Shown: positions 18,935-29,651, counted from the first letter of the stretch. The stretch is 64,000 nucleotides of DNA from Thalassotalea eurytherma (GCF_030161415.1 NZ_BSSU01000008.1:124001-188000), one strand, 5' to 3'. Notes: generated by a model not told the origin, from the sequence alone. Numbers and translations: made by a program.

Positions 18935-18963
18935 AAAACCAACCCTTAGCGGTTGGTTTTTTT
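18935..18963 (+). terminator. Terminator after tRNA-Val
   Basis: AAAACCAACC (18935-18944) pairs with GGTTGGTTTT (18951-18960) around CTTAGC, followed by more T residues (seven in all from 18957). It starts three bases after the tRNA CCA end. Confidence 0.9.
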
Positions 18964-19097
18964 ATACCTGATGTTTAAGAAAGAACTCACCTATAATTTT
19001 GATCTTTATGCAATTCGCTTTCCATCATAAAATGCTTTGCTTTTCGGTTGCCTGATTACACCGATATGCCCAACGCAATTAACTCCAAACTTATCGA

Positions 19098-19301
19098 TTA
19101 GTTAATTGCTTCCTTAAATGATCTAGGAGCGACACCTTTACCATGATAGTAGAGTAAAACATATAACTTAGACAAGGTTGCTGTTTCTGCTAAGTGTTTT
19201 TCTATAATAAATAGGCCGACAGGTTCTTCATACACTAGTGCTACAAAGACTAAAAAAGTAAACCGAAGCAATAAAATGTTTAAACTGTTACCACCTTATT
19301 T
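19098..19301 (-). pseudogene. GNAT acetyltransferase fragment
   Basis: The minus-strand frame ending at TAA (19098-19100) reads VFVALVYEEPVGLFIIEKHL, then ATLSKLYVLLYYHGKGVAPR. This matches the central strands and the acetyl-CoA-binding motif A of the GNAT fold (V-x-x-x-x-x-G-K-G). It has a stop codon upstream, no start, and lacks the C-terminal strands, so it is only about 67 codons of a protein that normally has about 150. The 98 bases beyond it may hold more of the C-terminus in another frame. Family reading is from the motif alone. Confidence 0.45.
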
Positions 19302-19356
19302 TCCCTTCCTAAAAAATAAATTATCAACCTAGTTTTTGAAGGCTATTTTCTAATGC

Positions 19357-19848
<492 letters not shown>

Positions 19849-19882
19849 TTCGATAGCAGCTTACGGCCATCTTCAGCACTGA

Positions 19883-20824
19883 TTAATTATCTACTACGTT
19901 TTGCTTACACTTATTAGATAACTCTATAAAAGCCATCGCAAAGTCTTTCCCCATATCAATAAAGCCTTCACTTAAATAGTGCCAAGCATCTTTCTCGTTA
20001 TATGGGTAGTTGTCTGTCTTAGCCATATAACTTGCACAAATATCTTGCTCAACAAATTGTTGCTGAGCCAAATGAACACGTTTGATGTAAGGCATAATAT
20101 CTTCTTCACCGAGACCAGAGTCGGTAATTTTACCAATCACTACAGGAATGTCGTCTTGTCTTAAAGCAGCTCGAAATAAGGACATCATGCGAGTTAAGTT
20201 AGTAAAATAGGCATTTGCAGACGCTTCACTAGCATGTGCATCGGCCTCGCCTTGCATCCAGATGATACCAACAGGGGTTAACGTATCTATTTCCCCATCA
20301 CCATCAATATCTTTATTGGCATAGGCATTTCGAATGGTATTCAGAGCAAAGTCATATTGGTTTTGAGCATCACCGTCTCGAAAATCAGGAGACCAATTGC
20401 TATAACCCGTATTTAGGTGTAACCCCGTTCCACCAACTGCATATTTAATTAACGCAATGTTCTTACCTGGCAATTGCTTGGTAAGCGTTGAAGCAAAACT
20501 TAGTTCAGCGCCAAAACGCTTGGAGTAGGTATTATTGATGCCGTCAGAATTGAACCCAGTGCCGTGGCCTGATCTTAATGTTGCCCACTTTCCTACCCCG
20601 CCATTTGCTTGGTTATCAAAAACACCGTTGCCATGAAAAATCATTACGTTTTGCTGTTTTTTTAATGATGCAGGTAAATCAGATACATAACCATAACCAT
20701 AACCATCCATATTAGATTGACCCGCTAAAAAGAACGTTAAATATTCAGCCGCATAACTTGCACTTATCGGAAATAGCAACAATAGTGTGATTTTTAGGCT
20801 GTTTTTAATAATAGAGTTAATCAT
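19883..20824 (-). CDS. Secreted SASA-family (sialate O-acetylesterase-like) carbohydrate esterase
   Basis: The 313-residue protein begins with a signal peptide (cleavage near SYA-AE, residue 25). The mature part is an SGNH-type hydrolase of the SASA group: FFLAGQSNMDGYG carries the nucleophile serine (GQSNM), LIKYAVGGTGL the oxyanion block, and VGIIWMQGEADAH the WxQGE block; a late DAWHYLSEGF supplies the catalytic histidine region. A DIDGDGEIDTL stretch looks like a calcium-binding loop. Such enzymes remove acetyl groups from plant or algal polysaccharides (CE6-like). The precise substrate is inferred. The gene stands among decayed genes. Confidence 0.82.
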   Translation of the reverse strand: MINSIIKNSLKITLLLLFPISASYAAEYLTFFLAGQSNMDGYGYGYVSDLPASLKKQQNVMIFHGNGVFDNQANGGVGKWATLRSGHGTGFNSDGINNTYSKRFGAELSFASTLTKQLPGKNIALIKYAVGGTGLHLNTGYSNWSPDFRDGDAQNQYDFALNTIRNAYANKDIDGDGEIDTLTPVGIIWMQGEADAHASEASANAYFTNLTRMMSLFRAALRQDDIPVVIGKITDSGLGEEDIMPYIKRVHLAQQQFVEQDICASYMAKTDNYPYNEKDAWHYLSEGFIDMGKDFAMAFIELSNKCKQNVVDN

Positions 20825-20944
20825 TGATGTTTTGAGATATGCCTTAGGGTATTTGAATAAACTATAGGAGTAATTTAATGTAGAGGAAAGTACCTAATTA
20901 CTTAAATACGTTTGCAAGTTATCAATATGTTAACCGTAGAAATG

Positions 20945-20977
20945 AAAAAGCCCAACGATATCATCCTTGGACTTTTT
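20945..20977 (-). terminator. Candidate terminator after the BASS remnant
   Basis: AAAAAG-C-CCAA-C-GAT (20945-20959) pairs with ATC-C-TTGG-A-CTTTTT (20963-20977), with two mismatches. It is T-rich on both strands and could act in either direction. Confidence 0.55.
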
Positions 20978-20992
20978 AAAATTAAAGAAGAA

Positions 20993-21526
20993 CTAAGCAA
21001 AGCTATAACGTAATTGAATTTTTCTACACAATAATACTGTTAACGCTATGCCTGTCATTACAACACCATAAACAATGGCTGTTGCTGCGTATACTGGATT
21101 TTCTAAAACTGTTAGCGAAATGATTATGGCTAAACCTGAGTTTTGAATACCAGCTTCGATACCAAGAGTAAAAGCATCTTTTCTCGATAGGCCCATAAAT
21201 ATAGCCAATCCAACACCAACGGAAATTGCGACAACATTTAACGTGATGTTAGCCATAAGAAGTTGTGAGAAGTTTGCGATTTCAAGACCATAGTTTTCTT
21301 TAACTACACTAATAATTGCTAAAGCTAATAAAACTTTAGAAAGTTTTTCGAATTTTGGCAATAACGTTTTTGTTTTTTCAGGGTAATTTCGTGAAAAACA
21401 ATACCTAAAGCCACTGGTACAACTGAAATAACTAACATGTTTAAACGTACTTTTAACATTGATAACGGCTGCTCGTTCCCTGCCGAAAAATAGCCAGATG
21501 CACAGCTGATAACTAACTATTCTCAA
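20993..21526 (-). pseudogene. Bile acid:sodium symporter (BASS) family, 5'-truncated and frameshifted
   Basis: The C-terminal half reads normally: FEKLSKVLLALAIISVVKEN, then DAFTLGIEAGIQNSGLAIII, the characteristic E-x-G-x-Q-N-S/x block of BASS carriers. Upstream, another frame gives ISCASGYFSAGNEQPLSMLK and LVISVVPVALGIVFHE, also typical. The two join if one A is restored in CGAAATTACC (near 21387-21389), so a one-base deletion is the likely lesion. The first 80 or so residues are missing: a TAG lies just before LVISCAS. Family length is about 290-320. Not functional as read. Confidence 0.78.
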
Positions 21527-21716
21527 AAGTGAGAACTAATCTACTCAGTAAATAGAATATATAGAAAATGTAACCAGTCAAAACCTTAGTGATTGGTTAA
21601 AAAGATATTATCAACTAGCTTATGTATGGTTGAAAATAATATAAAGGTGCTTGTGCGTTACCAAAAAACCTTTAAATTGCTTCCTTTGAAACTAGGTAAA
21701 CATGTTGTAACAATAA

Positions 21717-23120
21717 TTACCACACGCCCTCTTCGGTTTTACCTTGAACGGTTACCTGATCTTTACTAAAAACGGGTTCTCGGTTGTTATCTCGTTGCTT
21801 TTGATAATCTTTAGTTAGGTTTACGATGGTCGGCGTTAATAATACAATGGCATATACATTGACTAAGGTCATTAAACCTAAAGCTACGTCGGCCATACTC
21901 CAAACTTGTTTTAAGCTAGCGCTTGCCCCCCAATAAACCATTAACAAATACAAACAAGTATAAATTGAGCGACCTATTTTATTGTCTAGCTTAAACATAT
22001 GTAGATTACTTTCAGCGTACGCGTAATTAGCAACTACCGAGGTGAACGCAAAAAGTGTTATAACCGCTGCAACAAAGTAATTTCCGCCACTGCCAAAATG
22101 ACTTGTCATGGCATTTTGGGTCATGCTGATCCCTTCCATTTCACCACTGATATTAATATCAGAAAGCAAAATAACCATGGCAGTACAAGTACACAGCACG
22201 ATGGTATCAAGAAATACCCCAAGCATTTGCACGTAACCTTGGGCAACAGGATGGTTTGGCACTGGAGAGGCTCCAGCCGCTGCATGAGGAACACTACCAG
22301 CGCCTGCTTCATTTGAATATAAGCCGCGTTGAATACCATTTTTCATGGCAGCACCTAATGCGCCAGCGCCAGCCTCAGTTAAACCAAAAGCAGATGCAAA
22401 TATATCCATAAAAACAGCAGGCAACAGCTCAATATTCATAGCAGTAACAACAACGGCAACTAAGATAAATGCGAGTCCCATGAAAGGTACAATAAGCTCT
22501 GCAAAACGGGCAATTGCCCGTAAGCCGCCAATGACAATACTGCCTGCCAAAATGGCTATTACTAATCCGGCATATTGAGTCGGAATTTCAAAGGTATTGT
22601 TTAATGCTTCAGCAATTGTATTTGCTTGCATGGCACTAAAACTAATGCCATAGCCAAGAAATAAGCAAAGGGAGAAAAGAATGGCCAACCATGGTTTCCC
22701 TAATCCTGAACGAATATAATATGCTGGGCCGCCACGAAACTCTTTATGATCATCTCTTACTTTATATAACTGGCCTAATACACTTTCCGCAAAACCTGTT
22801 GCCATGCCTAGAATTGCAATAACCCACATCCAAAACACTGCGCCACTGCCACCAAGTGATATTGCCATAGCAACACCGGCTAAGTTGCCCGTTCCTACAC
22901 GTGCAGAAAGCCCAGTACATAAGGCTTGAAAGGAGCTAATACCTGACTTATCCGATTGCGTACTTTTCTTCATCACCTCAAACATGTGCTTAAAGTGACG
23001 TAGCTGAATTACGCCTAATTTGTAGGAAAACCAAAAACCAGCAAACAACAACAAGTAAATGAGAACTTGTCCTTCACCCCATAAAATGGCGTTGATTGGG
23101 TCAACGATACTTTCGAACAT
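21717..23120 (-). CDS. Sodium:alanine symporter (AGCS family)
   Basis: The 467-residue protein has about eleven membrane helices. AGCS markers include FQALCTGLSARVGTGNLAGV with the GTGN sodium-site motif, GSGAVFWMWVIAILGMATGF, FRGGPAYYIRSGLGK and GIQRGLYSNEAGAGSVPHAA. These carriers take up alanine, glycine or similar amino acids with Na+, in keeping with a marine habitat. The C-terminus is a hydrophilic tail. It is transcribed leftward after the broken fabG-like gene, with 26 bases between. Confidence 0.93.
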   Translation of the reverse strand: MFESIVDPINAILWGEGQVLIYLLLFAGFWFSYKLGVIQLRHFKHMFEVMKKSTQSDKSGISSFQALCTGLSARVGTGNLAGVAMAISLGGSGAVFWMWVIAILGMATGFAESVLGQLYKVRDDHKEFRGGPAYYIRSGLGKPWLAILFSLCLFLGYGISFSAMQANTIAEALNNTFEIPTQYAGLVIAILAGSIVIGGLRAIARFAELIVPFMGLAFILVAVVVTAMNIELLPAVFMDIFASAFGLTEAGAGALGAAMKNGIQRGLYSNEAGAGSVPHAAAGASPVPNHPVAQGYVQMLGVFLDTIVLCTCTAMVILLSDINISGEMEGISMTQNAMTSHFGSGGNYFVAAVITLFAFTSVVANYAYAESNLHMFKLDNKIGRSIYTCLYLLMVYWGASASLKQVWSMADVALGLMTLVNVYAIVLLTPTIVNLTKDYQKQRDNNREPVFSKDQVTVQGKTEEGVW

Positions 23121-23146
23121 TATTGGTTTCCTTACTGTTTAGTGCG

Positions 23147-24480
23147 TTAAGCACCCATAATATTTAAGCCACAAACTCGGATAAGATTTGCCGTTACACC
23201 TTGTGATTGCGGCGCGGCTAAAAATGCAACCGTTTCAGCAACATCGATTGGCAACCCGCCTTGCGATAATGCTGCGATTCTTCGACCAGCAAAACGAGTA
23301 AAAATTGGAATAGCACTGGTCATTTGGGTTTCAATAAAACCAGGTGCAACAGCGTTTATGGTGATATTTTTTCTTGAAGAGCCGAAGACATTGAATCAAC
23401 TAGACCAATAACACTTGCTTTTGACATCGCATAATTAGTTTGTCCTAAATTACCGGCTATTCCGCTAATAGAAGAGACACAGATAATGCGACCACTTTGA
23501 TTGATTAACTCGCGTTTCAAAATCTCTTCATTAATACGCACGATCGCTTCCAAGTTCACCGACATCACTTGTTGCCAATGTGATTTATGCATAGAGGAAA
23601 GCATTTTATCTTTTGTGATACCTGCGTTGTGAACAAGAATATCAATACTGCCTACGAGACGTTCTAATTCATTGGAAATCAATTCAGGTGCGTTAGTATC
23701 TGTAATATTAGCAACCATAGCCTGACCACCAATATTTACCATCTCTTGTTCAAGCAATGTTTTTGCTGACTCAATATCCAACCCTATCACTTTAGCGCCA
23801 TCGCGAGCTAACAATTGAGCTATTGATAAACCAATGCCTCGTGACGCTCCGGTAACAAGTGCAACCTTACCTGATAATGGCTTTATCCATGGTTCAAGTA
23901 CTAAAGAGCGTTCATTAATCAGATTTACAACTTGCCCATTAACGTATGCACTGCGATAAGATAAAAAGAAACGTAACGAAGATACAATAGATTGGCTTAG
24001 CGACTTTTCGTTATAAAGCAAATTTGCCGTAATACCTTTTCGTCCAACCTCTTTTGCTAAAGACTTTACAAAGCCAACGAGGCCACGTTGAATACTTGCT
24101 TGTTCGGGGTGTTCACACAAACTTGGCGATAATCCGATGAGCACGATTTTGCCACTTGGCGCGATATAACGCATATGCTCGTGAAAAAAAGCATACAAAT
24201 TTTCAGCTTGTTTGATCGTTTTTATGGCGCGAGCGTCAAAAACTACACCATCAACCGTCATCGCAATAGCAGGCGGCTCTAGAATAAGGTGATTACCTAA
24301 TGCTGACGATATAACTGGATCGGTATTTTGCTGCTCAATACCGGTAACGTAAATACGCGCTACAAGCTCCGAAGGCTGTCCCCCTGCTCGCTTTAATAGG
24401 GGCGGTATAGGTAAGCCCAGCAAACGACACAATTTATTTCCAATAGTCGACTGGCTAAATGATATATATCGATCCGTCAC
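23147..24480 (-). pseudogene. High-molecular-weight FabG-type 3-oxoacyl-ACP reductase, single frameshift
   Basis: The protein would have about 444 residues: an N-terminal degenerate reductase half (to about 200) and a C-terminal SDR half with GKVALVTGASRGIGLSIAQL, VHNAGITKDKML, ICVSSISGIAG and TNYAMSKASVIGL (YxxxK). After LQEK the frame breaks at a run of six A (23367-23372 on the plus strand as T6); with a seventh A it continues as [20 protein letters not shown] to a normal end at 23147. The start is GTG at 24480, six bases after GGAG, giving MTDRY. The lesion is one base in a homopolymer, so either a real mutation or a read error. Confidence 0.8.
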
Positions 24481-24779
24481 AAGATACTCCACATGTGCTT
24501 ATTTTTATTCGTTATTTAGCAATTATTAACCGCATTTTCTTGCGGAAATATAGAAAATAGCAAGAGAGAAAAAGCTAGCTTAACAAACAATTATCTAAAA
24601 TACCTTCCAGCCTGGGTGTGCCAACTTAAATATCGTTAGCTCTCATTTGTATTTGTAGTAGTGATAGTTAATCTAATTAGCTATAATTGCTAAGATAATT
24701 AATAAGTTAATTTGTTTTACGTAACAAGTATTCAGTAAGTACCCTACAAATTAAACCTAACTACTTTGAGAAACCGTTA

Positions 24780-26351
24780 ATGGAATTTATTTGGATTTTA
24801 TTTGCCTTTGTCTGTGGCCTGCTAACAAAATTAGCGCATTTACCACCGTCTATTGGTTATTTATTGGCTGGTTTTGTCCTTCATTTTATAGGCTATAGCG
24901 CTGACGATCTCATTACCAATTTAGCAGATCTTGGTATTACGCTAATGCTCTTCACCATTGGCCTAAAACTTAATATTAAAGATTTGGTCAAGCGTGAAGT
25001 ATGGTTTGCAAGTTTAACCCACACTAGCATTTGGATTGCACTAGGTGTTATTGCCTTTAAAGCACTCGCTATTCTAACAATCCCTTATGTTTCAACGCTT
25101 GATTTGGTGACCAGTGCGCTCGTTGTGTTCGCGCTATCATTTAGCAGTACCGTGTGCGTTGTTAAGCTGATGGAAGATCATGGTGAAATGCGTACTCGAC
25201 ATGGTAAATTAGCCGTAGGTATCTTAGTCATGCAGGATATCGTTGCCGTAGCCTTTCTTGTTATTGCAACGGGTAAAACACCAAGTATTTGGGCATTGTC
25301 ACTCCTACTGTTTATTCCATTTAAATCGCTTTTCTACAAGATGATAGAAAAAGTTGGTCACGGCGAGCTAATCCCGTTAACCGGATTTTTTGTTGCCTTT
25401 GGCGCTTATGAATTATTTGAATTAGTCAAAATGAAAGGTGACTTAGGTGCCCTGCTTGCTGGTATGTATTTAGCCAGTCATTACAAGGCGAGTGAAATCA
25501 CCAAATCGCTACTAGCATTTAAAGATATATTCCTGATTGGTTTCTTTTTATCTATTGGCTTTACAGCGCTACCAACTTGGGAAATGTTAGGTATAGCAAT
25601 GACCATAACCTTGCTATTGCCCATTAAGTTTGCCCTATTCTTTTTCTTATTCACTTCACTCAAGTTAAGAGCCCGAACGGCCTTTTTAAGTGCATTAGCA
25701 TTAACAAACTTTAGTGAATTTGGTTTGATTGTCGCGACATTAAGTCAACGCCTTGGCTGGTTGGATAAAGAATGGTTAGTCATTTTAGCGTTAGCTGTTT
25801 CGATTTCGTTTGTATTAACCAACATACTGTATAACTTCGCTCATGAGTTTTTTGCACGTCACAAAGATATCCTTAAACGCTATCAAAGCGACTCACGTTT
25901 AGCAGAAGATCACTTTCAACAACCCTGCCAAGCACCTGTGGTTATTATAGGCATGGGCCGAGTAGGTATGGGTGCATATAACGCGCTAGAACAACAAATC
26001 CCCGGCCAGGTATGGGGATTAGATACTGATCAAAGCAAGATAGCTTGGTTAAACGAAAACAAGGTACAGGCCTTTACTGGCGACGCTGAGGATGCGGATT
26101 TTTGGGAAAATATTCAACTCGACAAAATTGAATTAGCCTTGTTGGCGATCCCATCTGTTCAAGATATCAAAAACATTACGATTCAATTAAAAATAGCCAA
26201 TTTCCAAGGTAAAATTGCCGCGATTGCTCGCTATGATGATGAAAGAAACGTACTTGAAGATATTGGTGTAGATAAAGTATTTAACTTTTATAATGAAGCG
26301 GGTGTTGGTTTTGCTGAAGAAAGTATTCAGCTTTTTAAAGCCTCAAAGTAA
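24780..26351 (+). CDS. CPA2-family cation:proton antiporter with TrkA-N domain
   Basis: The 523-residue protein has 12-13 helices (about 1-375) with the CPA2 markers LAHLPPSIGYLLAGF, FTIGLKLNIKDL, FSSTVCVVKLMEDHGE and HGKLAVGILVMQDIVAVAFL, where the VxQD motif is expected at the transport core. A C-terminal Rossmann TrkA-N domain follows (VVIIGMGRVGMGAYNAL, about 395-510), which binds nucleotide and gates transport. This is the KefB/KefC/YbaL layout: K+ or Na+ exchange with H+ for osmotic, pH or electrophile protection. It stands alone with its own terminator. Confidence 0.9.
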   Translation: MEFIWILFAFVCGLLTKLAHLPPSIGYLLAGFVLHFIGYSADDLITNLADLGITLMLFTIGLKLNIKDLVKREVWFASLTHTSIWIALGVIAFKALAILTIPYVSTLDLVTSALVVFALSFSSTVCVVKLMEDHGEMRTRHGKLAVGILVMQDIVAVAFLVIATGKTPSIWALSLLLFIPFKSLFYKMIEKVGHGELIPLTGFFVAFGAYELFELVKMKGDLGALLAGMYLASHYKASEITKSLLAFKDIFLIGFFLSIGFTALPTWEMLGIAMTITLLLPIKFALFFFLFTSLKLRARTAFLSALALTNFSEFGLIVATLSQRLGWLDKEWLVILALAVSISFVLTNILYNFAHEFFARHKDILKRYQSDSRLAEDHFQQPCQAPVVIIGMGRVGMGAYNALEQQIPGQVWGLDTDQSKIAWLNENKVQAFTGDAEDADFWENIQLDKIELALLAIPSVQDIKNITIQLKIANFQGKIAAIARYDDERNVLEDIGVDKVFNFYNEAGVGFAEESIQLFKASK

Positions 26352-26354
26352 CGC

Positions 26355-26393
26355 AAAAGAAAGCTTCATTAGGACATATTGAAGCTTTCTTTT
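26355..26393 (+). terminator. Terminator after the CPA2 antiporter
   Basis: A perfect 14-base-pair stem (26355-26368 with 26380-26393, arm AAAAGAAAGCTTCA) closes an 11-base loop and is followed by further T-rich sequence. It starts three bases after the antiporter stop. Confidence 0.85.
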
Positions 26394-26406
26394 CTTTTAC
26401 TTAAAA

Positions 26407-26650
26407 CTACTTTCGCAGTTCGAATATTCCCCATAAGCCTTTATCTGGGCTAGTATCTCCCTCATATACAAATATATTTGCAGTAATTGGCAGTATCTCG
26501 CCTGATTTATGAATATATTCTTTTTCATAACTTGCTTCGCCAGTAACAAAGGCCTCTTTGATCACTTTGCTGTTTTCAAATACTAGGGGCTGTTAATGAT
26601 TCATAAGTACGATTAACTTCAACAAACTGCCCTGCAGCATACGTTCTAGC
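26407..26650 (-). pseudogene. PAS-domain fragment
   Basis: Leftward, one frame gives ARTYAAGQFVEVNRTYESLT and, after a frame change near 26580, another gives LVFENSKVIKEAFVTGEASY, EKEYIHKSGEILPITANIFV and GLWGIFELRK before TAG (26407-26409). This is the pattern of a PAS sensor domain (N-x-x-F/Y-x-x-x-T, then K-x-G-E-x-x-P-I). It has no start, an internal frame change and no output domain, so it is a relic of a sensor protein. It fills the gap between the antiporter and gabD. Confidence 0.55.
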
Positions 26651-26786
26651 TACTCACATTATTATTTTTAATGTGCCGTTTTAAAACACTTCATACGTCT
26701 TATCCTTAAGCAGTGCCCAAGTTGTAGACTTGTTGATGATAATCAGCACTTTCTGCATACGCGATGTTAAATACTTTGATTAGCCA

Positions 26787-28259
26787 CTAGCATGACAAGC
26801 CACCTAAACACAAATACTTGATATGCAAGTAGTCATCAAGGCCATACTTTGAACCTTCTCGACCATACCCTGATTGCTTAATTCCACCAAAAGGCGCTGC
26901 AGCATTTGAGATTATGCCTTCATTAATACCAATCATACCAAATTCAAGGCATTCTGAAACTCGCCAAACACGCCCAATGTCACGACTATAAAAGTATGCC
27001 GCTAAACCATACTCTGTTTGATTAGCAAGTGCTATCACCTCGTCTTCGCTGTCAAAGCCAATAACAGCCGATACCGGTGCAAAAATCTCTTGTTGAGCAA
27101 TAGGCATATCGTTTCTAACGTTGGTCATAATGGTTGGTAGAAAAAAGTTTGAGCCAAGTTCGGAGCACTGGCCACCCAACCTAAGCTGAGCACCTTGTTC
27201 AACCGATTGCTGGATGAGTGACTCAATTTTAGTTACCGCTTGCTGGTTAATTAAAGGGCCAACCGACACCTCTTTATCAAAGCCACTACCAATCACTAAC
27301 TGTGAAACGCGCTCTGAAAACTTATCTAAAAACCTTTCTTTAATTTTATTATCAATAAAAATCCGATTGGTGCATACACATGTTTGCCCTGCATTTCGAT
27401 ATTTAGATGTAATTGCCCCTTCTACTGCAGCGTCAATATCGGCATCATCGAACACGATAAATGGCGCGTTACCGCCAAGCTCCATTGATATTCTTTTGAC
27501 GGTAAGTGCCGATTGTTGGGCAAGTAACTTACCCACACCAGTTGATCCAGTGAAACTAAACTTTGCGATATCATTATGCTCGGTTAGCACTTTACCAATC
27601 GCTTTTGCATCAGTACCTACAAGAACGTTAAAAACACCTTTGGGAATGCCAGCTCTATCGGCTAGTTCCGCCATAGCTAATGCTGACAATGGCGTTAATT
27701 CGGAAGGTTTAACAATAAAAGTACACCCTGCTGCCAATGCCGCTGCTGCTTTTCTTGCGATCATCGCACTAGGAAAATTCCACGGTGTTATTGCTGCGAC
27801 AACACCTACCGGCTGTTTGATTACTATGATACGTTTGTCATTGCTTCCAGCGGGTATTGTATCACCATAAATACGCTTGCCTTCTTCGGCAAACCATTCT
27901 AGATATGATGCACTATAAGCAATTTCGCCTTTGGCTTCTGCAAGGGGCTTGCCTTGCTCTGCAGTTAAGATAGTCGCTAAGTCATCAATATGTTCAAGCA
28001 TCAGACTCTGCCAACGCTTAATAAAAGACGCGCGTTCATTCGCAGGCATTTGTTGCCAGTCTTTTCCTGCTGTTTTGGCATTTAGTACCGTTTGTTCAAC
28101 AAGCGCTAAATGGCAATTAGCTACCTGAGCGATTACTTGATGGTTAGCCGGGTTCATCACATCAAAACAATCATTTCCTTCATGCCACTGCCCATGACTG
28201 TAGGAGCCTAATTTTAGCAGTTGATTATCTGATAATTTAAATGATGCATTGGGTGGCAT
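26787..28259 (-). CDS. gabD: NAD(P)-dependent succinate-semialdehyde dehydrogenase family
   Basis: The 490-residue protein is an aldehyde dehydrogenase of the GabD branch: AITPWNFPSAMIARKAAAAL cofactor block, FTGSTGVGKLL, the general base in MELGGNAPFIVFDDADID, the catalytic cysteine in NAGQTCVCTNR and GLAAYFYSRDIGRVWRVSE. The C-terminal PFGGIKQSGYGREGSKYGLD is typical of GabD. It oxidises succinic semialdehyde to succinate, the last step of GABA breakdown. No GABA transaminase is next to it, so the exact aldehyde is inferred. Confidence 0.88.
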   Translation of the reverse strand: MPPNASFKLSDNQLLKLGSYSHGQWHEGNDCFDVMNPANHQVIAQVANCHLALVEQTVLNAKTAGKDWQQMPANERASFIKRWQSLMLEHIDDLATILTAEQGKPLAEAKGEIAYSASYLEWFAEEGKRIYGDTIPAGSNDKRIIVIKQPVGVVAAITPWNFPSAMIARKAAAALAAGCTFIVKPSELTPLSALAMAELADRAGIPKGVFNVLVGTDAKAIGKVLTEHNDIAKFSFTGSTGVGKLLAQQSALTVKRISMELGGNAPFIVFDDADIDAAVEGAITSKYRNAGQTCVCTNRIFIDNKIKERFLDKFSERVSQLVIGSGFDKEVSVGPLINQQAVTKIESLIQQSVEQGAQLRLGGQCSELGSNFFLPTIMTNVRNDMPIAQQEIFAPVSAVIGFDSEDEVIALANQTEYGLAAYFYSRDIGRVWRVSECLEFGMIGINEGIISNAAAPFGGIKQSGYGREGSKYGLDDYLHIKYLCLGGLSC

Positions 28260-28507
28260 TAATTGTCTCCATGTAAAACTTAAAATAAATCATACCTAAA
28301 GAATGCAAAAAGAGATATCTACGAGCCCATTTATTACCGTGAGACAGCAAGGGTTTCATTTAACTTCATCAAAACCGTCTTCGCTATGGCTGACAATGAG
28401 AATCAGGAAAAACACTTTAGTTTACACGGCATTTACATTAGCCTGAGTAGTTACAATTTATTATAAATATTAACTTATTAGCTTAACCGTGCTAAGTCAC
28501 TCACAAT

Positions 28508-29638
28508 ATGACCCAAAAAATATCGGTGCGCTGCTTACTGATTCTTTTAATGATTTCAACCGCTAGCGCACATTGTAGTACCGCTGTCACTACTTATATG
28601 ATGCTAAAAGCATCTGAACAAAAAGAACCTTACAAAGCATTTCTTTGGACTGGGGAGAATAACGGTCCGGTTAGTTTAGCCACACGAAATTGGAATAGGC
28701 CTTTATTTGAACTGTGGGGGGTTAGTGATCGTTATCCCGGGACCAGAGGCATGCCTATTCCAAATGTTCGGCCATATAGTGAAACTGATCCTGGTTTTGT
28801 AGGACCCGACGGTGAAGAATTTGGAGTTGAAATTGAATTTAATGATAAAACAATTTCACCCAGACAAACTGATTCAAAAAACGTAAGGTTTTATACCGAC
28901 TTTGGCCAAACTAATGCCAATGAAATAGGTATGACAAGAGCAGAAATTCAAATTAGGACAACACTTCAAAAACTCAATGTAGAAGAAGGTTCTACATTAT
29001 GGTTAGGCTGGTCAGAAAAATACACCTACCTAGATAAAGAAAAAATAACCACAGTTTTTCAATTTAGAAATCAACCTAGCGATACCGTGTTAGCTGAAAA
29101 AGGTTTTGATGCTAAAACCATCAGTGAAATAAGCCAGAATGGTTATACCTCTGGCGGTCCAGCAGCCGGCATTATTACGACCCCCATTAATGGCGAGTTG
29201 CATTATAAATTCTCTGCTCGCGTTGGAACGCCATTCAATTGGTCTGTACCCAATGAGAATACCTATACAATTGCAGAGCCTATCAAATTAAACACATGGT
29301 ATGACTTCATCATAGAAATGAAGTATTCACAACAAAACGACGGTGTTTGGCGTATTTGGGTGTTTGAACATAATGACGACGCACCTCAAACTTACAAGGT
29401 TACACAGCCTCCTGTTTGGCAATTTCAGGGGCCAACTATGTACACTTATCCGAGTAACTATGCGTTTGCTATACCGTCACCAGAAATTAGAACCGGCGTA
29501 TATCGCCACGGTAGAGTGAACCAAACAACACCAATTTCTGACGAGCACAGATACATGACCAAGTATTTAGGTCCACTGCGACTTTGGCGTGGCGACTCAG
29601 ATATAGGGTTTGAAAAAGTAACACCAAGATCAGAATAA
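28508..29638 (+). CDS. Secreted heparin-lyase-I-like / polysaccharide-lyase-fold protein
   Basis: The 376-residue protein has a signal peptide (residues 8-24). The mature part reads like the jelly-roll polysaccharide-lyase fold: TRAEIQIRTTLQKLNVEEGS, LWLGWSEKYTYLDKEKITTV and FQFRNQPS near residues 140-195, then GELHYKFSARVG, LNTWYDFIIEMKYSQQNDGV with IWVFEH, and a late GVYRHGR before YLGPLRLWRGD. This matches the general pattern of heparin lyase I and related alginate/glucuronan lyases, but catalytic residues cannot be assigned by eye. It is probably secreted for glycan degradation. It shares direction and close spacing (13 bases) with the next secreted protein. No ribosome site is evident. 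Confidence 0.5.
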   Translation: MTQKISVRCLLILLMISTASAHCSTAVTTYMMLKASEQKEPYKAFLWTGENNGPVSLATRNWNRPLFELWGVSDRYPGTRGMPIPNVRPYSETDPGFVGPDGEEFGVEIEFNDKTISPRQTDSKNVRFYTDFGQTNANEIGMTRAEIQIRTTLQKLNVEEGSTLWLGWSEKYTYLDKEKITTVFQFRNQPSDTVLAEKGFDAKTISEISQNGYTSGGPAAGIITTPINGELHYKFSARVGTPFNWSVPNENTYTIAEPIKLNTWYDFIIEMKYSQQNDGVWRIWVFEHNDDAPQTYKVTQPPVWQFQGPTMYTYPSNYAFAIPSPEIRTGVYRHGRVNQTTPISDEHRYMTKYLGPLRLWRGDSDIGFEKVTPRSE

Positions 29639-29651
29639 AAAGAGAAAAAAA

